Assembly: GCA_025453975.1 (NCBI GenBank)
Contig: JALOPI010000007.1
Coordinates: 1 to 64,000, forward strand
DNA length: 64,000 bases
Direction of reading: 5' to 3'
Origin: Syntrophobacteraceae bacterium
GTDB lineage: Bacteria; Desulfobacterota; Syntrophobacteria; Syntrophobacterales; Syntrophobacteraceae
The position numbers and the translations under genes were made by a program. Of this stretch, positions 15,496-23,547 are shown one piece after another. The first letter of the stretch is position 1. Every line of letters starts with the position of its first letter. The notes beneath the pieces are model-generated. The model saw nothing but the letters and a program-made list of their open reading frames with translations, made no database searches and had not been told where the DNA came from.

Positions 15496-17148
15496 ATGAA
15501 TGCCCTGGAACGCCCCACCCCCCAGTCCACGAGCAGGGAAATCCTGGATTTTGTCCGGAACAGTCCGGGGTATTTTCTGACCAACAACGAGCGGGACGTT
15601 TCCCAGTCGGATTTCAACGGCCGGATCATGCCCCAGACGACCCTGCGGGTGGCCCCCTACCGGGACGAGATCGGTTATTTCGCTTTCGAGATCACGGGTG
15701 GGGCCGTGGTCCACGTCGATCTCATGCGCAAGCAGATCAGCCCCTTCGAGAAGCTGCGGCTGGTCCGGGAGGCCATGCCCCGCACGCTGCTCCAGGCGGT
15801 CTGCCGCGGGAGGAATCTCTTCGGCTACCGCCCCTATCCCGACAACGTGATCCGGCTGACGGTCCGCCTGTTCTCCCGTTACATCGACGTGTGGCGAGTC
15901 TACGACTTCCTGAACCATGTGCCCAACCTCACGACGGTGGCGGAGGAGGTTCAGCGGGCCGGCAAGGTGCTCATGCCCTGTATTTGCTTCAGCACCGGCG
16001 CGGGCCACACGGACGATTTCTATGTCCGCAAGGTGGGGGAGATTCTCCAGTCCCTGGGGGAGAACATCATCCTGGGGATCAAGAATCATTCCGCCGTCGG
16101 CTCCCCCCGAAGGATCGCCTCGCTGGTCCGGGCCATAAGGGATCGTTTCCCCGATCTTCTCCTGGAATACCACGGTCACAACACCGACGGGAACGACCTG
16201 GGGCGGATGGTTGCCGCGGCCCTCGAGGGGGTGAAGATCATCGAGGTGTCCGACCATGGCTTCGGGGGCATTTACAGCCAGGCCCCGGCCCTCAGCTTCA
16301 TTCAGATTCTCCACGACTACGGCGTGGAGTCTCCAGGCTTGAAGATCCAGCCCCTGGTGGACACCTCCGACATTCTGAGGCGCGAGCGAAGGCTTTATGA
16401 GCGGTTTGAAAGCCCTTACCGCGGGTTCGATCCGACGGTGAAGCGCCACAAGCTGACGGGGGGCGCCGCCAGCATGGCCTTCGAGCAGGCGGAGAAAGCC
16501 GGCCTCCTGGAGCGGGTCCACGAGGTGTTCACGGAGCTGGTGCAGGTGAACCGGGAGCTTGGGAACATCTGGTCCGTCACCCCGGGGAGCCAGATCCTCT
16601 GGACCACCGCGGTCAACAACGTGCTCCACGGACGCTACGAGAAGCCTTCCGACGATCTGAAGCGGCTGCTCCTCGGCCGATACGGCCCGTTCCCCTTCTA
16701 TGAGCCCCAGGAGTGGATCTACCAGAAGGTGCTCGAGAGCCAGCGGACCGACGGCAAGCCCTGGCACGAGATCCTCTCCGATGAGGCCGGGATCCAGCAG
16801 CTGCCCGACGAGGATCTCGACGCCAGGAGAGCCTACCTGGAGGGTGAGCTCAGGCGCTCCGTTTCGGAGGAGGAGCTTTGCCTCTACCTTCAATTCCCCC
16901 GGGATGCCCTGGAGTATTTCCGGTTCGAGGACCGGTTCGGCAAGACCTGGCTCCTGCCTCCCGACGTCTGGTTCAACCGGAAGGGTTTCGCGGACGGAGC
17001 CCGCATCACCTTCCCCGACTACGAGGGGAAGACGCATCACATCGACGTGGTCTCCACGCGGAGGTCCGGCGACATGGTTCACACATCGCTCCTGGTGGAC
17101 TACCGGTTCCAGACCATCACGACGCCGGCGCGCTCCAAGGCGTCCTGA
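15496..17148 (+). CDS. Divergent pyruvate-carboxylase-type carboxyltransferase without biotin domain
   Basis: A 550-residue protein related to PycB and oxaloacetate decarboxylase alpha. The conserved-carboxylase region is recognisable (HKLTGGAASMAFEQAEKAGL, VTPGSQILWTTAVNNVL). In the TIM-barrel part the Lys196 of GIKNHSA aligns with the carbamylated lysine and YHGHNTDGN (His226, His228) with the metal histidines. The first catalytic block, normally TTLRDxHQS, reads TTLRVAPYRDE, so the metal-binding aspartate and about 18 residues after it are missing. The C-terminus stops without an AMKM biotinyl-lysine motif. AGGAG precedes the ATG. It may be a non-enzymatic partner, or act on an unusual substrate with a carrier encoded elsewhere. 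Confidence 0.75.
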   Translation: MNALERPTPQSTSREILDFVRNSPGYFLTNNERDVSQSDFNGRIMPQTTLRVAPYRDEIGYFAFEITGGAVVHVDLMRKQISPFEKLRLVREAMPRTLLQAVCRGRNLFGYRPYPDNVIRLTVRLFSRYIDVWRVYDFLNHVPNLTTVAEEVQRAGKVLMPCICFSTGAGHTDDFYVRKVGEILQSLGENIILGIKNHSAVGSPRRIASLVRAIRDRFPDLLLEYHGHNTDGNDLGRMVAAALEGVKIIEVSDHGFGGIYSQAPALSFIQILHDYGVESPGLKIQPLVDTSDILRRERRLYERFESPYRGFDPTVKRHKLTGGAASMAFEQAEKAGLLERVHEVFTELVQVNRELGNIWSVTPGSQILWTTAVNNVLHGRYEKPSDDLKRLLLGRYGPFPFYEPQEWIYQKVLESQRTDGKPWHEILSDEAGIQQLPDEDLDARRAYLEGELRRSVSEEELCLYLQFPRDALEYFRFEDRFGKTWLLPPDVWFNRKGFADGARITFPDYEGKTHHIDVVSTRRSGDMVHTSLLVDYRFQTITTPARSKAS

Positions 17149-17274
17149 CATCTCGGCTCCTCGGGTGCCGCTCCTGCCCGAAAGCCGCGTCCATCGGCGG
17201 GGGATGCGGCATGTGGAGCGTCCGCCCCATCATCGAGGCTCGGGGGAGGGGCTGCGGAGCGCGGAAACGGGGGG

Positions 17275-18180
17275 ATGACGGGCGGATGGGCCATGGAGGA
17301 TGAATGGGTCGACCGGTTTCTGGAGCACCTTCTGCTGGAGCGGGGCCTGAGCGAGAATACCCTCGTCGCCTATGCGGCGGATCTCCGCGAGGCGAGCCGC
17401 CATCTGGCCGCGCGGGGGCGGACTGGCTGGGGTGGGGTGAGCCGGGAGGACCTCCAGGGCTGTTTTGACCGGGAAGAGCAGGAGCTGGCTCCCCGGAGTC
17501 GAGCACGCAAGCTGGCGGCCATCCGATCTTTTTTCAAGTATCTGGCGGCGAGGGGCCTGGTCTCCGAGAACCCGGGCTTGCGGCTGCGGTCTCCCAGCCT
17601 GAATCCCAAGCTGCCCCGGGTACTTGGTGCTTCCGAGGTCGATGCCCTGCTGGGACAGCCGGATGTGCGGGAGCCCCTCGGCCTTCGGGACAAGGCCATG
17701 TTTGAGCTCATGTACGCCACGGGGCTTCGCGTGAGTGAGCTGACGGGGCTTCATCTCGGCCAGGTGCACCTGGACCCCGGCTACCTGGTGGTGCTGGGCA
17801 AGGGCGACAAGGAGCGGCTGACCCCCATGGGCGAGTATGCGGCGGATGCACTGAGGGCCTATCTCGAGTGGGGGCGTCCCCGTTTGCTCGGGAGAGCCGG
17901 GCCGTCCCAGGTTTTCCTCAACCATCGGGGCTGTCCCCTGACCCGCCAGGGGTTCTGGAAAATCATCAAGCAGTATGCGGTGCGGGCTGGGATCCGTCAG
18001 AATCTGACCCCCCACATGCTGCGCCATTCCTTCGCGACGCACCTGCTCGAAAACGGGGCGGACCTCCGCACGGTCCAGTCCCTGCTCGGCCATGTGGATA
18101 TCTCCACCACCCAGATCTACACCCATGTGGCGCGGGCCCGCCTGAAGGAGATCCACCGGAAGTACCACCCCCGGCCTTGA
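17275..18180 (+). CDS. xerD: Tyrosine recombinase XerD/XerC-type
   Basis: A 301-residue recombinase of full length for the family. An N-terminal SAM-like core-binding domain (FLEHLLLERGLSENTLVAYA) is followed by the catalytic domain with all active-site residues: Arg in ATGLRVSEL, Lys in GKGDKERLTP, HMLRHSFATHLL (His-x-x-Arg), GHVDISTTQIYTHV with His and nucleophilic Tyr. It resolves chromosome dimers at dif with a partner Xer. An in-frame ATG at 17293 is an equally reasonable start; both lie close to G-rich tracts. It is followed by the nucleotidyltransferase gene after 77 bases, an arrangement of core genes rather than a mobile element. Confidence 0.9.
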   Translation: MTGGWAMEDEWVDRFLEHLLLERGLSENTLVAYAADLREASRHLAARGRTGWGGVSREDLQGCFDREEQELAPRSRARKLAAIRSFFKYLAARGLVSENPGLRLRSPSLNPKLPRVLGASEVDALLGQPDVREPLGLRDKAMFELMYATGLRVSELTGLHLGQVHLDPGYLVVLGKGDKERLTPMGEYAADALRAYLEWGRPRLLGRAGPSQVFLNHRGCPLTRQGFWKIIKQYAVRAGIRQNLTPHMLRHSFATHLLENGADLRTVQSLLGHVDISTTQIYTHVARARLKEIHRKYHPRP

Positions 18181-18257
18181 GCTGCGGGGCCCGCCGCGAG
18201 CGGCGACGCCTCCCATGCTCCCTGCGCTCTGCCTCTGGATTCAGGATTCTCGAGACC

Positions 18258-20936
18258 ATGGAAGTGATCACGACCCACATCAACGCCGACTTCGATGCCA
18301 TGGCTTCCATGATTGCCGCCAAGAAGCTGTACCCGGAGGCTCTCCTGGTGTTCTCGGGCTCCCAGGAAAAGACGCTGCGCAACTTCTTCGTGAAATCCAC
18401 GATGTATCTCTACGACTTCAAGCGGCTCCGGGATCTGGACCTCGATCAGGTGACGCGGCTCATCCTGGTGGACACGCGGCAGTGGTCGCGCATCGGCCGT
18501 TTCGACGAGATCGCCCGCAAGCCCGGCGTGGAGATCCACGTTTACGATCATCATCCCGACTCCGAGGACGACATACGGCCGAGCCGGCTCGTCTACAAGC
18601 CTGTCGGGGCCTGTGTGACGCTTCTGACGGAGATCATCCGCGAGCGGGGCATCGAGATCACGGCGGAGGATGCCACCATCCTGAGCCTGGGCTTGTATGA
18701 GGACACGGGATCCTTCACCTTCAGCTCGACGACGGCGGAGGACTTCGAAGCGGCGGCGTTCCTCAAGCGCAAGGGCGCGGACCTGAATTTCGTGGCCGAC
18801 ATGGTCACGCCGGAGATGACTCCCGAGCAGGTCACGCTCCTCAACGACATGATCCATTCGGCCCGGACCTACAGCATCCATGGCGTCGACGTGTGCGTGG
18901 CGACGGTCTCCGTGGACCGCTACGTGGGGGATTTTGCCGTCCTGGTGCACAAATTCAAGGATATCCACAATCTGGATGTGGTGTTCGCCCTGGCCCGCAT
19001 GGACGACCGGGTCTACCTGGTGGCGCGGAGTCGCATCCCGGAGGTCAACGCCGGTGCCGTTGCCTCGGAGTTTGGCGGGGGAGGGCATGCCACGGCGGCC
19101 TCGGCCTCCATCCGCGACCTGACGCTGATCCAGGTGGAGGATCGGCTCATCGAGCTTCTGCGGACCACCATCAAGCCGTTTCCCTCCGCGGCGCACCTCA
19201 TGACGAGCCCCGTCATCTCCGTGGATGCCAGCACCCCCATCGGGGAGGCGGCGCAGATCATGGTGCGCTACAACATCAACTCCATGCCGGTGACCGAGGA
19301 CGGCAACATCATCGGGCTCACCAACCGCCAGTTTCTGGAGAAGGCTGTGTTTCACGGGCTGGAGCACCAGGGGCTGAGGGAGTTCCTGAATCCCGATTTT
19401 GGGACGGTGGGGCCGAATGCCAATCTCCTGGAGATCCAGACCTACCTGGTGGAGCATCAGCAGCGCATCCTGCCCGTCGTGGAGGAAGGGAAGGCCATCG
19501 GGGTCATCACCCGTCGGGACCTTCTCAACTTCATGGTGACCGACCGTTCGGCGACGCCGCAGCCCCTGGAGGGCCGCGGCAGCGAATCGCCGTCGCACTG
19601 GCCCAAGAGGAAGAGCATTGCGGGGGTGCTGGGGGATCAGCTTCACGGGGACATCATCCAGATCCTCAGGGATGTGGGGCAGCTCGCCCGGGATCTCCAG
19701 TTCAAGGCCTACGCCGTGGGAGGCTTCGTGCGGGACCTGCTGCTCCGGCGGGCCAACCTCGATATCGACATCGTGGTGGAAGGGGACGGCATCGAGTTCG
19801 CCAAGGCCTTTGCGGCCATTCGCGACGTGAAGGTCCGGTCCCACAAGAAGTTCAACACGGCGGTGCTGATCTTCCCGGACGGCCTGCGGGTGGACGTGGC
19901 CACGGCCCGTTACGAATACTACCAGTACCCGGCGGCGCTGCCGGTGGTCGAATTCGGCTCCCTCAAGATGGATCTCTACCGGCGGGATTTCACCATCAAT
20001 ACGCTGGCCGTCGATTTGAGTCCGGAGAATTTCGGGCAGCTGATCGATTTCTTCGGGGGGCAGCGGGACATCAAGGAAAAGGCCATCCGCGTCCTCCACA
20101 ATCTCAGCCTCGTCGAGGACCCGACCCGCATCCTGCGGGCCATCCGCTTCGAGCAGCGGTTCGGCTTCCGCATCGGCAAGCAGACGGCCAGTCTCATTCG
20201 AAGCGCCGTCCGCATGGGGCTCATCGAGAAGCTCGGCGGCTATCGCCTGTTCCACGAGATCCAGCTCATCCTGAAGGAGGACGACCCCTTGCCCGCCGTA
20301 CGGCGCATGGCCGAGCTGGGCGTTCTGTCCGTCCTTTCCGACGCCGTCCGTCTCGAGGCGCGCCTCGAAGCGGTGTTTGGGCGCTTGAAGGAGAGCATGC
20401 TGTGGTACGGGCTGAGCTTCCTGGAGGAGCCCCTGGAAAGGTGGTGGGCCTATTTCCTGGCGCTCTTCGTGGGATTGCCCGCCGAGGAGCTCTCCAATGT
20501 CGCCACCAGGCTGGATCTGAACGACGCTCTCCGGGGTCGCCTGCTGTGGGGCACCCGGCAGGTCGATCAGGTGCTGTGGGGGTTTTTCCAGTTGCCCGAA
20601 TACCGGCCCAGTGATATCTATCGGGCACTTCAGCCCTTCCGGCCGGAGGAGCTGTTGTACATGATGGCCAAGACTCAGCGGGATGAGGTGAGGAGGGCGA
20701 TCAGCCACTATTTTCACCGGTACCGTCATGTCACGACGGACCTGCGGGGTCGGGACCTCAAGGACATGGGAATACCGCCGGGCTCCGTCTACCGGGAGAT
20801 CCTGGACGATTTGCTGGATGCACGGCTCAACGGTGAGATCAAGAATCGACAGGAAGAGCTGGCCAGGGTCCATACGCGCTACGGACAGGTCATGGTGGAG
20901 AGCGGGGCATCGGTGCTGCCCGTGCCGGCCGCCTGA
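18258..20936 (+). CDS. DHH-CBS-poly(A) polymerase fusion, probable A-adding tRNA nucleotidyltransferase
   Basis: An 892-residue four-part protein. Residues about 1-310 are a DHH/DHHA1 phosphoesterase: TTHINADFDAMAS, LVDTRQWSR, VYDHHPDSEDD and the DHHA1 signature EFGGGGHATAAS. Residues about 315-430 are two CBS domains (HLMTSPVISVDAS, ITRRDLLNFMV). From about 470 comes a class II nucleotidyltransferase head with YAVGGFVRDLLL and LDIDIVVEGDG, the catalytic Asp pair, then RRDFTINTLAV and DPTRILRAIRFEQRFGF. This architecture is the A-adding enzyme of Aquifex and deltaproteobacteria, which completes tRNA CCA ends after a separate CC-adding enzyme. The start at 18258 removes 130 unsupported upstream codons. 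Confidence 0.9.
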   Translation: MEVITTHINADFDAMASMIAAKKLYPEALLVFSGSQEKTLRNFFVKSTMYLYDFKRLRDLDLDQVTRLILVDTRQWSRIGRFDEIARKPGVEIHVYDHHPDSEDDIRPSRLVYKPVGACVTLLTEIIRERGIEITAEDATILSLGLYEDTGSFTFSSTTAEDFEAAAFLKRKGADLNFVADMVTPEMTPEQVTLLNDMIHSARTYSIHGVDVCVATVSVDRYVGDFAVLVHKFKDIHNLDVVFALARMDDRVYLVARSRIPEVNAGAVASEFGGGGHATAASASIRDLTLIQVEDRLIELLRTTIKPFPSAAHLMTSPVISVDASTPIGEAAQIMVRYNINSMPVTEDGNIIGLTNRQFLEKAVFHGLEHQGLREFLNPDFGTVGPNANLLEIQTYLVEHQQRILPVVEEGKAIGVITRRDLLNFMVTDRSATPQPLEGRGSESPSHWPKRKSIAGVLGDQLHGDIIQILRDVGQLARDLQFKAYAVGGFVRDLLLRRANLDIDIVVEGDGIEFAKAFAAIRDVKVRSHKKFNTAVLIFPDGLRVDVATARYEYYQYPAALPVVEFGSLKMDLYRRDFTINTLAVDLSPENFGQLIDFFGGQRDIKEKAIRVLHNLSLVEDPTRILRAIRFEQRFGFRIGKQTASLIRSAVRMGLIEKLGGYRLFHEIQLILKEDDPLPAVRRMAELGVLSVLSDAVRLEARLEAVFGRLKESMLWYGLSFLEEPLERWWAYFLALFVGLPAEELSNVATRLDLNDALRGRLLWGTRQVDQVLWGFFQLPEYRPSDIYRALQPFRPEELLYMMAKTQRDEVRRAISHYFHRYRHVTTDLRGRDLKDMGIPPGSVYREILDDLLDARLNGEIKNRQEELARVHTRYGQVMVESGASVLPVPAA

Positions 20937-21033
20937 TGCCTCGGGGTGGATGGGGGCCATGGGGTCCAGAGGGGCGGGACCGGCGGGGCTTACGCCGGTG
21001 ATGTGCAGCGCTTATCGGAAATCCTGACACTCC

Positions 21034-21705
21034 GTGGAAACGATTGGGAACACCATAGCCAGGGCGGCGCTTTACGCTGTCCCCCTTCTGCTTGCCGTCA
21101 TCGCCCACGAGGTGGCCCACGGGTGGGTGGCCGAAAAGCGAGGGGACCCCACCGCGCGGCGGCTGGGACGGATCACCCTGAACCCACTGGTGCACATCGA
21201 TCCGGTGGGCACCCTCATCCTCCCGGCGGTCCTCCTTCTCCTGAACGCCCCGTTCCTCTTCGGCTGGGCCCGGCCCGTGCCGGTGCAGACCGCCCATCTG
21301 CGGAATGGCCGGCAGGACATGGCTCTGGTGGCCGCGGCGGGACCGATGACCAATTTCCTGCTGGCAGCTCTCAGTGCCGGCGTCTTCCGGCTGCTGGACG
21401 CTGGAGGCCCTTGGGGACCGGGTCCCTGGGAATCCACCATCGGATGGGTCGTCGAGCCCCTCCGTCGCATGGCCGAGATCTCGGTGGAATTCAACCTGGT
21501 GCTCATGGTCATCAATCTCCTGCCCATCCCGCCGCTGGACGGAGGCCGGGTGCTGGCGGGCCTGGTGCCTTCGGGGATGGCGCGGGCCCTGGACCGCCTT
21601 GAAGGCTACGGGATGCTGATTGTGCTCATCCTCATCGGGACCCAGATGTGGGGTTACATCGTATCGCCCGTATTGAGACTGTTCATGTACTTCTTCCTCG
21701 GATGA
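21034..21705 (+). CDS. Site-2 protease family (M50) membrane metalloprotease
   Basis: A 223-residue polytopic protein starting at GTG. The zinc-binding HEVAH motif sits in the first membrane segment (AVIAHEVAHGWVAEKRGD), and NLLPIPPLDGGRVLAG gives the third ligand Asp in a later segment. These two motifs define the compact, PDZ-less rhomboid-sized group of S2P proteases typically encoded next to trpS in anaerobes. Substrates are unknown. It lies 97 bases after the nucleotidyltransferase and 40 bases before trpS. Confidence 0.88.
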   Translation: METIGNTIARAALYAVPLLLAVIAHEVAHGWVAEKRGDPTARRLGRITLNPLVHIDPVGTLILPAVLLLLNAPFLFGWARPVPVQTAHLRNGRQDMALVAAAGPMTNFLLAALSAGVFRLLDAGGPWGPGPWESTIGWVVEPLRRMAEISVEFNLVLMVINLLPIPPLDGGRVLAGLVPSGMARALDRLEGYGMLIVLILIGTQMWGYIVSPVLRLFMYFFLG

Positions 21706-21745
21706 AGATCAGGGGAGGCCGAGAAGCCCACAGGAGGCTCACTGG

Positions 21746-22747
21746 ATGGTGGAACGCAAGCGAGTGTTGAGTGGAATGCGCCCGACGGGTCGCCTGCATC
21801 TGGGCAATCTGCACGGGGCTTTGGACAACTGGGTTCAGCTTCAGCGGCATTATGACTGCTTTTACTTCGTGGCGGACTGGCACGCCCTCACCACGGATTA
21901 CGCCTCGCCGGGGCAGATCGAGGCCAGCACCTGGGAGATGGTGCTGGATTGGCTGAGCGTGGGGCTGGATCCGGCCCGGTCCACCCTCTTCGTCCAGTCC
22001 TCCGTCACGGAGCATGCCGAGCTTTACCTTTTGCTGGGGATGATCACTCCCCTGCCCTGGCTGGAGAGGAACCCGACCTACAAGGAGCAGCAGCAGCAGC
22101 TGACGCAGAAGGACCTGGCGACCTACGGGTTCCTGGGCTACCCGGTTCTTCAGGCGGCGGACATCATCATCTACAAGGCCCACGGCGTTCCCGTGGGCAA
22201 GGATCAGCTCCCCCACGTGGAGATGACCCGTGAGATCGCCCGGCGCTTCAACTTCATGTACGAGAAGGAGGTTTTCCCCGTCCCGGATCCCCTTCTGACG
22301 GAGGTTCCCGTGCTGCCGGGAACCGATGGCCGAAAGATGAGCAAGAGCTACGGGAACTGCATTTACATCACGGAGCCCGAGGATGTCATCCGGGACAAGG
22401 TGGCCCGGATGATGACGGACCCCCACCGGGTCCGCCGCAATGACCCCGGGGACCCCGAGCTGTCGCCGGTTTTCGCTTACCACAAGATCTACTCTTCCCC
22501 TTCCGAGATCGAGGAGGTGGCTCGAGGGTGCCGGACGGCGTCCATAGGGTGCGTGGACTGCAAGAAGATTCTGACCCGCAATATCCTGAGGGTGCTGGCT
22601 CCCATCCGGGAGAAAAGGCTCGATCTCGAGGGCCGGATGGACTGGGTGCGGGAGCAGATGCGGCTGGGGACCGATGCGGCCAGGCGGCAGGCTCGGGAGA
22701 CCATGGCCGACGTTCGGGAGGCCATCGGCCTGGGGAAGCCCCTCTGA
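21746..22747 (+). CDS. trpS: Tryptophanyl-tRNA synthetase
   Basis: A 333-residue class I synthetase, normal length. The HIGH-type motif is HLGNLHGALDNW and the KMSKS loop is KMSKSYGN, with GTDGRKM before it. VLQAADIIIYKAHGVPVGKDQ is a conserved TrpRS block that recognises the adenylate. AGGAGG precedes the ATG. The tryptophan tRNA it charges is encoded in the same window at 12777-12853. It is followed directly by rluB with a 53-base gap. Confidence 0.96.
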   Translation: MVERKRVLSGMRPTGRLHLGNLHGALDNWVQLQRHYDCFYFVADWHALTTDYASPGQIEASTWEMVLDWLSVGLDPARSTLFVQSSVTEHAELYLLLGMITPLPWLERNPTYKEQQQQLTQKDLATYGFLGYPVLQAADIIIYKAHGVPVGKDQLPHVEMTREIARRFNFMYEKEVFPVPDPLLTEVPVLPGTDGRKMSKSYGNCIYITEPEDVIRDKVARMMTDPHRVRRNDPGDPELSPVFAYHKIYSSPSEIEEVARGCRTASIGCVDCKKILTRNILRVLAPIREKRLDLEGRMDWVREQMRLGTDAARRQARETMADVREAIGLGKPL

Positions 22748-22800
22748 AAGCCCGGTTCGGTTTTCGTTGAGATTCGCTCTTGCCCGCTTGGAATGAGCCC

Positions 22801-23547
22801 ATGGAAGGTGTCCGACTGCAGAAGGTGCTGGCCCAGGCCGGAGTCGCCTCGCGCCGGGCGGCCGAAGCGATGATCAGCCAGGGAAGGGTGCGGGTCAACG
22901 GGCTCACCATCACCGAGCTCGGCCGGCGTGTGGATCCGGAATCCGACCACATCGAGGTGGATGGGGATCGCATCTCCGTCGACCAGCCCCGGGTCTACTG
23001 GCTGTTTTACAAGCCTGCAGGCTGCGTGACGACGGTCAGGGATCCCCAGGGACGGAGGACCGTCCTGGACGGGACTCCCGAGATCACGGAGCGGGTCTTC
23101 CCCGTGGGGCGCCTGGACTACGACGCCGAGGGTCTCCTGGTGCTGACCAACGACGGGGACCTGGCCCATCAGCTTCAGCATCCCCGCTACGGGGTCCAGA
23201 AGGTGTACGAGGTCAAGGTCAAGGGGCAGCCGGGTCCGGATGTCCTGCGGCAGCTGGCTCGGGGTGTCCGCCTGGAAGAGGGCGTCACGGCTCCCGCCCG
23301 GGTCAGGCTCCTGCGGAGGCTGACCGATGCCGCGTGGCTCGAGATCGTGCTTCACCAGGGGTGGTATCGACAGATCAAGCGGATGTGCGGGACCATGGGA
23401 TTTCCGGTGCTGAAGATCAGAAGGGTTGCCTACGGTCCCCTCGGGCTGGGGGGAATGAAGCCCGGAGAGGTGAGACGCCTGACGCCCCGGGAGGTCAGGG
23501 ACCTGTATGAGGATGCTCAGCGGAAGAATCCGCAGGGGAGGCCTTGA
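22801..23547 (+). CDS. rluB: 23S rRNA pseudouridine synthase, RluB family
   Basis: A 248-residue RsuA/RluB-type enzyme. An N-terminal S4 RNA-binding domain (VRLQKVLAQAGVASRRAAE, GRVRVNG) precedes the catalytic domain with VFPVGRLDYDAEGLLVLTNDG, in which the GRLDxxxxGL aspartate is the nucleophile, then KVYEVKVKG and QIKRMCGTMGF. It isomerises a uridine in helix 89 of 23S rRNA. The ATG at 22801 is preferred over a TTG seven codons earlier because GGAATGAG precedes it. Its TGA stop shares one base with the next ATG (TGATG). Confidence 0.9.
   Translation: MEGVRLQKVLAQAGVASRRAAEAMISQGRVRVNGLTITELGRRVDPESDHIEVDGDRISVDQPRVYWLFYKPAGCVTTVRDPQGRRTVLDGTPEITERVFPVGRLDYDAEGLLVLTNDGDLAHQLQHPRYGVQKVYEVKVKGQPGPDVLRQLARGVRLEEGVTAPARVRLLRRLTDAAWLEIVLHQGWYRQIKRMCGTMGFPVLKIRRVAYGPLGLGGMKPGEVRRLTPREVRDLYEDAQRKNPQGRP

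Noticed and set aside
13308-15629. 773-codon reverse-strand frame
   Set aside because: Runs antisense through the small Cys-containing gene and the biotin carboxylase gene; no recognisable sequence.
18117-20960. 947-codon reverse-strand frame
   Set aside because: It lies wholly antisense to the clearly coding DHH-CBS-nucleotidyltransferase gene and is a by-product of GC-rich codon use; the translation is low-complexity (Gly, Pro, His, Asp, Arg) without motifs.
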